From positions 457,501-521,500 of the forward strand of contig CAJNDS010002159.1 in assembly GCA_905221605.1 (NCBI GenBank): 64,000 bases of DNA, in the 5' to 3' direction. Origin of the DNA: Symbiodinium natans. Taxonomy: Eukaryota > Sar > Dinophyceae > Suessiales > Symbiodiniaceae. Both the position numbers and the translations under genes were made by a program. Below the pieces are notes generated by a model. It was not told the origin of the DNA and made no database searches. It saw nothing but the letters and a program-made list of their open reading frames with translations. This document shows, one piece after another, positions 1 to 12,519 of this stretch (positions are counted from its first letter, which is position 1; every line of letters begins with the position of its first letter).

Positions 1-40
1 GGAGGGAGGAGGGAGGAGGGAGGAGGGAGGAGGGAGGAAG
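1..40 (+). repeat. GGGAGGA microsatellite
   Basis: Seven-base unit repeated about five times at the window edge. Confidence 0.9.
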
Positions 41-474
41 GGGCACGAAATCGCAAGCATTCCAAGCGGATGGCTGAAGAACTTACACATGAAGATTGTT
101 TGAAGTTTTGTATCTCCCAAGAGGAACCACCCGCACGCATCCCCCAAAACAAGACTTGCCTGTATCGAACTCTCTTACTTCCTGTGTAAGGCTAATGTCA
201 GGGTTTATCATGGATCCCTCGAAGCCTCCACACGAGGCTTAGATCCCAGCTGACGCCCCGATCCTGCACCACTAGATTCCTGCTTCGGAGGCGGCATGCT
301 CCCGAAGAGGTTGGACGCTCCTTGCTACCAGCGCCAGTTGACGGTGCTTGTTTTAGGGTTGAAAGTCCGGGTTTTAGGGTTGAAAGTTCGGAGGACTTAG
401 TCTAGCAAGTATAAACCCTTATAAACCCTAAACCCGAAACCCCAAACCCTAAACCCTAAACCTCCAAAGCCTAG

Positions 475-548
475 GAACCCACGATTGAAAATGCTGCGGA
501 GACCTGATGGCAGTGAAGCCTTCCTACAGAAGTTGCTGTCTGCCGTAA
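475..548 (+). CDS. Possible isolated exon
   Basis: After a CCCTAAA-rich stretch and an AG acceptor followed by G, one frame reads LKMLRRPDGSEAFLQKLLSA and runs into a TTTAGGG array at about 553. Codon use is exon-like and the flanks match the polarity seen at other exons. I could not connect it to the GT8 chain; it may be an upstream exon or belong to another gene. Confidence 0.35.
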
Positions 549-552
549 AGCC

Positions 553-631
553 TGGGGTTTAGGGTTTAGGGTTTAGGGTTTAGGGTTTAGGGTTTAGGGT
601 TTAGGGCTTAGGGTTTAGGGCTTAGGGTTGT
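553..631 (+). repeat. TTTAGGG array
   Basis: About eight exact units and decayed ones, starting right after the possible exon at 475. Confidence 0.95.
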
Positions 632-931
632 TAGTTGTGTTAGGGTTTAGGGTTGCTCGGGTTTGCAGGTGCTCACAGCGTTTGGCTTCGGTCGCGCTTC
701 CTGGCCATGGACCCTTCCAGGACACCTTCCCAAAGCCCACCAGACGTATCTAAGAGATCTTGGGCGAACCCCTTTAAAGAAATGAAGGGGTGGGTTTAGG
801 GTTTAGGGTATACCCCTTTTAAAGAAGTTAAGGGGTATGGTAGAATCCTTCCTTACACTCTCCGTTCATCGGTTGAGGGGTATGAGGTAGGGGTATGTTG
901 ATTGAAATCTTCCTAGAACTTAAGGCCCCTG

Positions 932-1045
932 CTTGGTAGCCCAGTGGTGCCCTTTTGCCCACCTTTTGTGGTTCAAGGTTCCCTTAAAAAAAGTTGCCAA
1001 CAGCAAAGAGCGCGCGATTTGTTCATTATGGCTACTGGGCTACCT
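932..1045. mobile_element. Palindromic element B (TTGGTAGCCCAGTGG family)
   Basis: Left end TTGGTAGCCCAGTGGTGCCC, right end ATGGCTACTGGGCTACC; inner GGTTCAAGGTTCCCTT. About 114 bp. Confidence 0.7.
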
Positions 1046-1877
1046 TAGGGTTTAGGGCCTCGAGGGTTCCACTCACTCTCAACCCCCAAGCCCTCGCAAC
1101 CTTAACAGCCTCAACCCCCAGAATTCCAGGGCAGCTGTAAGGCTTAGGATTCAGGGTTTAGGGTTTAGGGTTTAGGGTTTAGGGCCAGTAAAAAGGTTGC
1201 CCCAAGAGGCATGCCAATTGCCCGACCCCGATATCCCAACAACCCACATCCCTGCACGTTCTTTGGTTTTAAGGCTTGCCAGGATGCCCCAGTAATTAAA
1301 ACCCGAACCCAAAACCCTGAACGCTAAACACTACACCCTAAACACTAAACCCTAAACCCGAAACCCGAAACCTGCAGGGATTCGATTCTCGTGTAAACCC
1401 CGATTCACAACAAACAGCACTCAGCGAACCCGTCGAAAAAAGGTTTGTTAAGTGAGCCGCAAAGGTTTATTTGGTGTTCAATGCAGCGCATGAACCGGCC
1501 GTGAAGCAGAACCCCCCCCCCCCCCCCTCAATCCAAATCTGAAACCGAACTCCAACTTAAAACTCAATCCCCCATGTAAATCCCAAACAACCCTCCCACA
1601 CACCCCTATCCCTAAACCCTAAACCCCCCAAGCACCACGAGGACCTGGCGCCAACGCTGGGCATCTCTTGCTCCGTATGCCGAACGCTGGGAGGAGGAGG
1701 GGTGTGTGGGTTTAGGGTTTAGAGTTTAGGGTTAGGGTTTAGGGTTGAGGGTTTAGGGTTTTTAGGATTCTAAAGCCTAATCCCCAACCCGCTGGCAAAA
1801 CATCTCTTTAGGGTTTGAGGTTTAGGGTTTAGGGCGTAGTGTTTTAGGTTCTGGTTAGAGCAGTAGCACCAGCCTTT

Positions 1878-2210
1878 TTGGGATGGAAGGTGGCCGCGAT
1901 GAAAGTGCTACACCACGACCTCCTGCAACTGTGCGGCCCTGCTCCTCTTCATTCACTGGGATCTTCGTGCACAACCAAGCAGTTCAAGCAGCGCCGTCAA
2001 CGAGAAGCATCGCCCTGCAAGCTGATGGTGCTGAAATCGATTCAGCTCTTGAGCGGCGGGCCTCGCCTCGGCCCCTGCCGGTGCCAAAACACCGACGCAC
2101 AGGCAAGGCAATTGCTTCTTCCGGCAGAGGTTGTTTTGCTGATAGTTGTGCCACAAAGTATGTTATCTCTGCAGTGGTTGAGGCGTCTTTGGTTACGCCC
2201 CAACCCCTGA
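1878..2210 (+). CDS. Possible upstream exon of the GT8 gene
   Basis: Two overlapping frames stay open for more than 110 codons. The frame containing VAAMKVLHHDLLQLC has strongly GC-rich third positions at its 5' end; the frame starting at the ATG at 1883 is better towards its 3' end. A CCCTAAA array follows at 2228. Frame and splice limits are unresolved. It precedes the first phase-chained exon by about 0.7 kb. Confidence 0.3.
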   Translation: MGWKVAAMKVLHHDLLQLCGPAPLHSLGSSCTTKQFKQRRQREASPCKLMVLKSIQLLSGGPRLGPCRCQNTDAQARQLLLPAEVVLLIVVPQSMLSLQWLRRLWLRPNP

Positions 2211-2227
2211 AACAAGGCTGGGTCCTC

Positions 2228-2287
2228 AACCCTAGACCCTAAACCCTAAACCCTAAACCCTAAACCCTAAACCCTAAACCCTAACCC
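2228..2287 (+). repeat. CCCTAAA array
   Basis: About seven units following the open frame at 1878-2210; telomere C-strand orientation. Confidence 0.95.
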
Positions 2288-2778
2288 TTAGGTGTTGATG
2301 AGCAAGCCTGATGGCTGGGTGTTTGCTCTTTCCCTTGAAGCAGCAGCATGTGCTGCGGGTTGAATGACTTGAAAATGTGTCTGGAGAAGTTGCGCAGTGA
2401 TCAGGGTTGAGGGTTTAGGGTTGAGGGTGACACTGGATAAGTGTGGAACCGTGCCCCTAAGAAACGGGGGGGGGGGGGGGGGGAGAAGGGAAGAAAGCAA
2501 ACAAGGCCACCGACAAGCACCAAGAACCCTAAACCCTAAACCCTAAACATAAAACCTTTGTGGGACCCAATGACCCGAAGAATGGGATCGTTCACCCCAC
2601 GCTACCAGACTGATCCCCAGCATGGTATATGAACCAGAAACCCTTTTAGGGTTCATGCTTTAGGGTTTAGGGTTTAGGGTTTAGGAGCCCTGAAGGCGTC
2701 TAAACTCTAATGAAGCACCCAACAAACCTAGAAGCCCTCACAGCCTAAACACACAGGGAAGGTCAAGCGTGTCTTATA

Positions 2779-2938
2779 GCCCTAAGGGTCCATGTACCCA
2801 CATAGTATGTACTTGGGCCCCAAAGCTGCTAAAAAGGGAACCCCTTTGAGGCCCAAGTATATACCCTAAACCCTAAAACCTAAACCCTAAACCCTAAACT
2901 CTACAAAAAACAGAACATGGACCCTTAGACCCTTAGGG
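2779..2938. mobile_element. Palindromic element with telomere array in loop
   Basis: Left arm CCCTAAGGGTCCATGT (2779-2794) is matched in reverse at 2915-2938 (ACATGGACCCTTAG...CCTTAGGG). The interior holds CCCTAAA units (about 2,863-2,900). Its right end is only a few bases before the exon acceptor at 2942. Confidence 0.6.
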
Positions 2939-2941
2939 TAG

Positions 2942-3015
2942 GTAAAACCTCGCGAGGCGCATGAGCGGCCGCGTCGCCTGGGCAAGTTCACGCTGACGTC
3001 CGATGAGTTGGACAG
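2942..3015 (+). CDS. GT8 gene exon at 2942
   Basis: Reads RLGKFTLTSDELDR near its 3' end. Phase 0 in; leaves two bases of a codon before a GC donor (GCATGG) that the G at 3527 completes. It lies directly after the right arm of a palindromic element at 2779-2938. Upstream of the catalytic fold. Confidence 0.55.
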
Positions 3016-6000
3016 GCATGGCTTGGGTTTAGGTTTTAGGGTTTAGGGTTTAGGGTTTCGGGTTTCGGGTTTCGGGTTTCGGGTTTCGGGTTTCGGGTTT
3101 CGGCTTTGGAGGGTTTAGGGGGTCTAGGGGGTCTAGGGGGTCTAGGGGGTCTAGGGGGTCTAGGCGGTCTAGGGGGTTTAGGGGGTTTAGGGTTTAGGGT
3201 TTAAGCTCTATAGCGGCTTTAGGGCTTAAGGTTTAAGGTCTACAAGGGCTTTAGTGCTTAGGCTTTAAGGTCTATAGCGGCTTTGCGGGCTTAGGGCTCA
3301 AGATTGGTCTAGGCCCCCTTGACAAAGACAAGTCCGCCCGGCCAATGTGGATCTGGTGGCTGTTTTTGGAAGTGGGCACGACCAAATAGAGCTTCAAGTC
3401 GGTTTCGACTGTTCAGGGAAGGGGGTTTAGGGTTTAGGGTTGTAGGGTTTAGGGTTTAGGGTTTAGGGGACGTATTAAACAGGGTACAACATTAGGGTGT
3501 GACAAGTTGGGTCAAGGGTTTCTAAGGCTGAGAGTGGGAGGACCCTACACCCGAAGTTCTGGCGTATCCTTGCGAAGAGCCGATGCCAGGCGCGCGTTGC
3601 GGGAGGGATTTGTGACCGTGCTGTTCGCGCAGGGCTCGCCATTGGACCAGGCCCTTCGAGCATGATCAGGGGTATTTGCCAGGGCAGCAGTTGTTTCGCG
3701 GACTTTTTCTGGCGCATAGGCATGTGACCATGTGGGTATGGCCTAGCTGCGTTTCAGCGCCGGATGAGACTGTTTCCAGGCCAGGGAACCCCGCAACATA
3801 AACTTGCAGAAGAACGCAGACCTCAACCACACTCCCCACAGCCACCGTCGCTTTCAAAGAGCCCAGACCGGGGTGTGCCACACCAAACGAAAGGCCCCCC
3901 AAAGTTCAAGCACCATCCGAATTTAGGGTAATTATATGCTTTCCGGTTTAGGGTTTCAGGGTTGAACTCCGAACGGTCCTAGTGCCCCAAAACTCACAAG
4001 TCTGAACGTCTCAAAACGCCGCCTCCTGACAACAACTTGCGGTTGCTCTCAAGTAGGGAACCTGTTTTCCTTACTTTGACTTATCAGTCAGGAAACTGCT
4101 ATACGAGTGCCCCAACAAAATTGAAAAGGAAAAACATGGAAAAGCTGCCATAGTCCTAGATCACCAGATCACCCCCCTCCCCCTGCCGCCCCAGTCGCAA
4201 CGCTAGCCCTAAACTCTAAACCCCTCTGCCCCCTTCACAGACACCCGGCCCCCACCCCCCAAACCCAAACCCCAAACCCCAAACCCCAAACCCCGAAACC
4301 CCAAGCCCCAAAAACCCCAAACCCTAAACCCTAAACCCTAAACCCTAAACCCTAAACCCTAAACCCTAAACCCTAAACCCCCCAAAAAGCCACACACAAA
4401 AAGAAGAAAGGAACTGCTGCCTCAGGTTCTGCTCCATGCCGAGGCAATCCGTACCTTGGCGTTCTCCACACGGCAGCTCGACTTGACAGGTTTAGGGTTT
4501 AGGGTTTAGGGTTTAGGGTTTAGGGTTTAGGGTTTAGGGTTTAGGGTTTAGGGTTTAGGGTTTAGGGTTGCTAACAGTCCTTAATAGGGATAATAGTACT
4601 GTACCTCCTATTGTAATCCCCATCAAGGGCTGTTAGTATATCGGGGAACATCCCAAGGTTTAGGGTTTAGGGGCTTACTTTTTGTTGGGGTTTGTGAGCT
4701 TTGGAGGTTGCACTTTCTTTGTGGTGTGCCTCTTGAGATGCGAAGCTACGCTCTGGTCAGGGCCATGTGTATCTCTGGCCAGAAGTAACAGCGCAAAGAC
4801 CCTGACCAGTAGAAAACCTGAACTTCCTAGGCCCTAAATCCTCAACCCTGTAAGCCCTAACCCTTTTCTAACCCCTAAACATCCCCATGGAAGCCCAAAG
4901 CCATTGAACCCCTACCTGGACCCCCAAGTATGAAACAAAAACAGCCGCAAGCCCTTAAACAGGAGCCATTATGTTCCATGGGGGAGTTTAGGTGAACCCT
5001 AAACCCTAAACCCTAAACCCTAAACCCTAAACCCTAAACCCTAAACCCTAAACCCTAAACCCTAAACCCTAAACCCTAAACCCAGGCAGCACTGCAGAAG
5101 GCTGCGGCCCTTTGAGCTTGCCTCAGAGCCAGGGTTAGGGGCTTAGGGGTTTAGGGGGCTGCAAGAATATCAGTGCGGATTCGCGATTTGGCTATTCTCA
5201 ACCTGGACCACTGGAGTTGCAGCTCGTCAGTAGCTCGTCGCACTTGCCCAGCGCCGCAACGACTAACACTCAACCCCCCAAATTTCCGAGACCCTAGGCC
5301 CTGAACCCCAAGCACACCTAAATACTCAACACCTAAACCCTAAACCCTAAACCCTAAACCCTAAACCCTAAACTCCGCTCTCTTAAGGTTGTCATCACGG
5401 ATGGCCTCCTTCCTGAGGCAGCCAGCGTCTCTCTGAGCCGGTCGCTGAGCCTGTGGAGTTCGGATTTCAGGGTTTAGGGTTTAAGGGTTTATCCCGTTAT
5501 ATGCCCTGCATGATATATATATATATACAGCATATATATATATATATATAGTGCTTATAGCATGTACAATAAACTGCACAAAATACCATATTCTACGTGG
5601 GTATAACATAATAAACTACCCGCAACGCCGAATCGAATTGCAAAAAGCCACTGCGGTTCACAAGCGTCTGTACTTGTTCAGGGTGTCCGGAAGGTTTGGC
5701 TATTGACGTTTTCAGCCCATCTCGCCGAGCGCTGCTCATTGATTTAGGCAGTTAACAGGGTGCAGAGGGTTTAGAGTTCAGTGTACCCTAAACCCCAACC
5801 CTAACCCCTCACCCCTAAACCCTTATTCCTAAACCTGAACATCTCGGAGTTAAAGCTATGTTGGCCACAGCAGAAGTAGGTTGGAGGCTTCGAGAAGTGT
5901 AGGGCCCCAAGACAGACCCTAAAGCCAGGATGGCCGAAGTTTGTGGGTTTAGGGTTTCGGGTTTGGGGTTTAGGTTTAGGAGTTTAGGGTTTGGGGGTTT

Positions 6001-9000
6001 GGGGTTCGGGGTTTGGGGTTTAGGTTTTCATGGTTGGAAGAGTGGCAGATATTGGACTTGGCCGGTGTCCTTGCAGCCTACCAAATGTGAAGGAGCGGAC
6101 GGCATATCCCTCGTCGAGATCTCGGATGCTCTGAAGGCACCCCCTAGCATCAAAGACCCGCCCAAAAGTTGGGAATAGTTGGAGAACACCCTAAACCCTG
6201 AACCCTAAACCCTAAACCCTAAACCCTAAACCCTAAACCCTCAATGGCGAGTTTTGCGGACCACTCCTTTCGTTAAACTATGAGGGCCCTTCGTTCCGCA
6301 GGCACTGTTTCTGTCGTCAGGTTGCGTTTTCACAGGTTTCTGGCCTTAAGATTTGCAGGTTTGAGGGGTGTTGTAGGATTTTAGGCTACCCTGTGCTGTC
6401 GTGTAAAGCCGGCGACACCACCTTGATGCTTGGCTGGCTGCCTAAGCCCTAGACCCTAAACCCCTAAACCCTAAACCCTAAACCCTAAACCACATGACCA
6501 GCACGCCTTTGACCTTTGAATTTGATAGATCCGATTCTGCGGCTCAGCATGGATGCCCTGGCGTACAGCACCTTTTGGCGGCTCCTTTACACCTCAAAAA
6601 ACCGGGTTTAGGGTTTAGGGTTTAGGGTTTGGGGTTTAGGGTTTAGGGTTTAGGGTGGACCGTGCAAGAGGCCGACAAAGGCTTGCTTGCCTTGACACTG
6701 CTTCTTCGCTGATACGTTGGGGCGGCTTCCGAGTGCTTGCATCGGATGCTTGTCGTGTCTTATTCTAGGATGCCCAGTAGTACCCTTATTCCCTTTTTGG
6801 GGGGCATAGGTTCCCTTATAAACCCCTTTAAGCAAAAAAGGGGTACCCTTTTTAAGCCTAGGTTTCTGGGCAGCCTAGTATTTTAGAAAGAAGAGGGATC
6901 GATAAAAGTATCCCTAAACCCTAAAACTTAAACCATGGATGTATCCACTATATAGGCCTGTAAGGGCTGTGGGTTGTCGAGAGCACTTGCACATGCCCAA
7001 ATTCGTGACTTTCCTGAGTGTCAGAGAACTCAAACCCTAAACCCTTATAAACCGCTAACCCCTGAACCCTAAGCCGCTCAACCCTAATTAGACCCTAAAC
7101 CCTAGACCCTAGACTCTAAACCCTAAACCCTAAACCCTAAGCCCCAAACCCTAAACCCTAAACCCTAAACTCAAACCCAAACCGTGGCCCGAAATCCTAA
7201 GCCTTGGGGCCTCACGCAAGCGCAAAAGCCTGCAACTTTAGCACCCTTGGTTGCTTCCAAGGTTTAGTGTTTTGGGGCTTGGGGTTTAGGGGTTAGGGAT
7301 TGGGTAGTTACAGCGTTTAGGGTTTAGCGTTTTGGTGGTTTGGTGTTTGGGGGTTTTGTGGTTTGGAGCTTCGGGTCCACAGTCCTTTTAACTCTCCAGA
7401 ACAAGTTCAACCTAAACACCCGAAACCCTAAACCCTAAACCCTGAACCCTAAACCCGAAACCCTAAACCCGAAACCCTAAACCCCACAAAAGGCGGTGGG
7501 GCTTCTGGGGCTCCTTGACCTTACGAGTCCAAAGCTCAAGGATGTTTACAGGTTGCTTAAGAGTCCGGTTTTTTTTCTTTTTTAATCCTAGCCCCTGCCC
7601 CCAAAACCCTGAACTCTAAACCCTAAACCCTAAGCCCTAAACCCTAAACCCTAAAAACCCTAGACCCTAAACCCTAAAGCTCCAGGAACCTTAAGTTCCT
7701 AAGTTCACCTTCCGAAGGATCCGCCGACCCTCACAGTCCCTTTCAGGCCCAGACATCCCCTAATTTCGACCTATCCACAAGTGCGGTTTAGGGTTTAGGG
7801 TTTCAGTTCTGTATGCGCATGGACGCCCCTAAACCCCACACCCTGATGAATCTGTTTGATTGGGCTAACTAGCACAACGCGACCAGGGAGCCCAATGTAG
7901 AGAACTTAGAGAGCCCGTTCCCCTTGTTTGGACGGGGTCCAGAGGGTTTAGTGCACCCTAAACCCAAAACCCAAAACCCTAAAGCCTAAACCCTAAACCC
8001 TAAACCCTGCTGTCGCAGGGCCTGGGGGCCTACGGCGCGCAGGGTCAAGATCACGACGTGCCCGGTGCCTAGCTCCTAGGTAGGGTCTGTAGGATTTCGT
8101 GGCCTTACAAGGGTTAGGGTTTAGGGTTTAGGGTTAGGGTTTAGGGTTTGGGCCGGTTTAGGGTTTAGGGTTTAGGCCCGAAACTCGAAACCCAAACCCC
8201 AACCTTGAACCCTAAACCGTAAACCCGAAAGCAGCCCAAGCCGCCAGGAGCCTCTAATCGTATGTTGGGCTTAAAGCCTTGGACCTCAAAGCCTACACTC
8301 CTATAGGCCTTAACCTCTATAACCCTTTCGCCCTTGCAGCCCTCAAATCCTATAGATGCATCTTGATTCTCCGCCACCTGAAAGTGTGTGGGGAGGGTTT
8401 CGTTATCCAGGTAGAGGGGCTTCTTGGCAGGGGCCATAGTCTTCAAAGGATGTACGGGATTGATAGGATTCAAAGGGTGTTCATGATTCTTGGTAGCCCA
8501 GTGTTCGCCTTCACCCTTGTTTTTTGGTTCAAGGCTCCCTTATACAGTGACCAACCCCCCCCCCCCCCCCCTCCCAAAAAACAGGCTACCTTCATAATCA
8601 TGTGGTTACTGGCTACTGGTCTACCAAGTTAGGCTTAGAGCCCCTAAACCCTAAACCCTCAACCCTAAACCCTAAACCCTAAACCCTAAAGCCTAAACTT
8701 TAATTAAGGGTTTGTGTAGGGGGTTTGTCGGGTTTATGGGGTTTTGGCCCTCGGTGCTAGACAGGCAGCTCAACAGCTGGTGGTTGGAGCGAGGGATCGT
8801 CCGACACCCAGCCCCTGCAGCTTCAGTAGGGTTTTGGGGTTTTGGTTTAGGGTTCAGGCCGGTTTAGGGTTTCGGGTTTAGGGTTTCGAGTTTCAGTCTT
8901 ATGGGGGTTTACGAAAATACGGGACCCTTAATGTAGACCCCAAATAGTAGGATTCCAGTAGGATCCCCTTATAATCAGGACGTAAAGCCCCTTGTTGTGT

Positions 9001-12000
9001 TGCGGCCATCAGGCTTCTTCTTGACTTGGCATGCATCTAAACCTTAATCCCGAACAGCCTTCACCCCAATAACCGCCAAACCTGAACCCTGCTCCCTCAT
9101 ATGATACAATGCTCCCAACCTTGTCGCACAACCTGAACCAACCCTAAACCCTACAAACCCTAAACCCGGAACGCTTAACGTCCAAGACTACAAACCCTAA
9201 ACCCGGAAAACTTAGCGTCCAAAACACCTAAGTCCCCTGTAACGCCAACGGCCTATGTCCTAGACCTGCTAACCCTGCACCCCACAGCCTAAAGCCCTAA
9301 AGCCCACCTACCCAGAATTTTACGATTTCAGGGTTCATGGCTTCACCCTCCCTAAACCCTAAACTGTAAACTCTAGTCCCTACTTAGAGGTTCAAGGTAC
9401 TTCTAACCCCAGTTATCACAGCACTTGTGAGTCCCCGAAGTCCTCTAAGTAGGTGATCAGTAGACTGTTAATTGGGGTTACAGAACTAAAGAACCTTTAA
9501 ACCCTAGACGGCCCTGGACCTTATAAATCCTAAACCCTAAACCCTAACCCCTACGCTAATTCCCGACAGCCCTCGGAACGCAACATCCTCGCCCCTGACG
9601 CTGCCAGGCCCCCACCGCCATCAAGCTGGCTGCGCGGGAGCCTGGTCGGGCCATTGTCTAGGGTTTTCAGGGTTTGGGGTTAGGGATTTAGGGTTTAGGG
9701 TTTAGGGTTTAGGGTTTAGGGTTTAGGGTTTAGGGTTTAGGGTCTAGGGTTGTCAGGGTTTGGGGTTAGGGTCTAGGGCATCAGCCATCTCAGGGCTATA
9801 GGCTTTCTTTGGCGTGTCGGGTTCTTGGTTCTGTCAGGTTCAGAACAGCCCTGTGTAGCAAAGGGCTCAATCTGATGCATTGGGCTCGTCAAGCCCAAAA
9901 TGCCCCAATACCCCTTAAGCCAAAGAAAATGCCCCTAAATCATACTAAGGATCCCTAAACAGTTCAAGGAACATTCCTTCACCAAGGGGTATTGGAGTCA
10001 TGGGTTCCCCTATTTCCCCCCTTTTTTCTACCCCCCCTGGGTTCCCCGCATAATTAAGGCTATTTAGGGAGAATCAATAATTACGTCTATTTAAGGGGCG
10101 AAGCTAGGGGGGGTAGGGTAGAAGGGAAACCCATGATCTAGGGTCTGCAGGGCCCCCGGTAAGGGGCTCATCGAAAAAGTTTGCTTTTGAAGGAGCTTGG
10201 ATAAGATGTTCGTTGTGGCATTCTGTACACCCTGAGCCTCAAAACCCTATCCCCCTTAAACCTCGAAACTCCCAGAACCTTCAGCCGAACCCCTAAATCC
10301 GAAGACCCTAAGCCCGAAAACGATGAAGCCTTAAATCCGCAGCTTCAAGACCCCTTAAAGCCCTAAAGACTTAAAGCCTTAAAGTACCCAGAGCCACTCA
10401 AAGCCTTAAAGCACTCAAAGCCTTGCAGCCTACAGCCCAGAAGCTGTCAAGCCCTTCAGGCCCAAAAACCCACAAGCCCTTAAACTCTAAACCCTAAACC
10501 CTAAACCCTAAACCCTAAACCCTAAAACCCCTCAAGCTCAGCTCTCGAAGCCAGAGTCCTCAAGCGGAATCAAGGGTCTTCGGCAGAAGGTTTCTCTTTT
10601 TGTTAGGGGTTTTAAGTTTTAGGGTTTAGGGTTTTAAGGTTTTACATTGTTTGCTGGTGTTTCGGGATTGGGGGCTTTGGGGCTCTGCGGTTGAATGCGG
10701 GTTGCTAAGGGTCAACCCTAAACCCTCGACCCTGGACCCTAGACCCTGGACCCTGGACCCTGGACCCTGGACCCTGGACCCTGGACAGTGAACCCCAACC
10801 CTAAGCCCTACAAAACCTGAACCCTCGAAGAAGAAGAGGTCTGGAACATGACGTCCTTCGACCGCTTGCTGTTCCTAGATGCGGATACCCTCCTCCTCGG
10901 CACTGGCCTGAGTTCCTAAGAACCCGAAACCTGGTGGGTTTCGAGGGAGTTCCTCAAGGGATTCAGGCTCGTACCCCTAAGGCTGTACCCTTAAACGTTC
11001 CACTGGATATACTCCTAATATGGCCCTTCTATTCCCTTAGGGATCCTTAAAAAGGGACCCCAAAACCCAAGGGTTTAAACCCCAAAAGGGTTTAGGGTTT
11101 AGGGTTTAGGGTTTAGGGTTTAGGGCTTAGGGTTTAGGGTTTAGGGTTTAGTACAAGGTAGATTCCCTAGAGTTCCGGTGCCGAGCCCTCAGCCTGTCAG
11201 CTCTGGAATTCCGGATGGTGCTCGAACTGCGGAAGTAGTAGAGCGACAAGGCGTACGTTTAGGGTTTAGGGTTTAGGGTTTAGGGTTTAGGGTTTAGGGT
11301 TTAGGGTTTAGGGTTTAGGGTTTAGGGTTTAGGGTTTAGGGTTTAGGGTTTAGGGTTTAGGGTCTACGGTTTAGGGTTTAGGGTTTAGGGTTTAGGGTTT
11401 AGGGCTAGGGTTTAGGGTTTAGCGCTTTGAGGGCTTTTGGGGTTTAGAGTTCTTGGTAGCCCTGTGGTACCCTTTTGTTCCTGATGGTTCAAGGTTAACA
11501 TATAAAGGAACCAAACCCCAAAAAGGGTACCCTTGTTTTAATATGGGTGCTGGTCTACCTAAGGCTATAAGGTGTACTCTGTTTAGGGCTTAGGGTTTAG
11601 GGTTTAGGGCTTTAGTTCTCTGACGTAGGTTCCTTTCTCCGTACACCACCATACAAAAAGGAGCCCGCCCAAAAGGGTTTAGGGTTTAGGGTTGAGGGTC
11701 AGGGTGAGGACCACCCAACTGGGACTTCTTTGACTTACGTGGACCCTGACAGCAGGGTTTGGGGCGGTGAGGATTGCGGCTTCAGAACGCTGCCTAGGTT
11801 ACAGGGCTTAGGGTTTAGGGTTAGGGGTTTAGGGTTTAGGGTTTAGGGTTGCACGTATCAACAGCATGGCTTACGACTTGCGAAACCGCCGTCACGTAGC
11901 CTGCTTTGCCCTAACACCTTGTCGCCCTGAGTTTTCAGAGAAGCCCGAAACCCTTATAGTCCCCTATCGTGTCCCTCTCCCCCACGCCCACAACAAGAAG

Positions 12001-12446
12001 GAAACCTTAAACTCTAAACCACCCCCTCTCCACCCCGCCCAGGCCCGGTAGACGAGCTGTTCGAGCTGGAGATTTCTTTTGAACGGTTGCCAGGGCTTCT
12101 AGTCTAGGGTTTTAGGTTCAGAGTCTTTGGGTTTCAGGGTTTTACGGTTTAAGAGGGCTTTACGGGGTTAAGGGCTCAAACGTTTAAGGCGGTGTAAGGT
12201 CTTTGGGTTCCAGGACAAAGTCCCTCAGCCCCAACATTTGGGCACAAGAATCCCTATATACTCCCTAAAAAGCCCCCAAATAGGGTTTGGTACTTGTACT
12301 TACACGAAAGTAGGTCACGTGTACTTTCTAAATTAGGTGAGGGTTTGGGGTTTCGGACGTGGAGGTTAACTTGTTTTCACACACACACACACACCACACA
12401 CACACCACACACACACACCACACACACACACCACACACACACCACA

Positions 12447-12519
<73 letters not shown>

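Noticed and set aside
1878-2242. ATG frame at 1883 as a complete gene
   Set aside because: Its end is telomere repeat (NPRP) and the other frame has better codon use at the 5' end; kept only as a possible exon.
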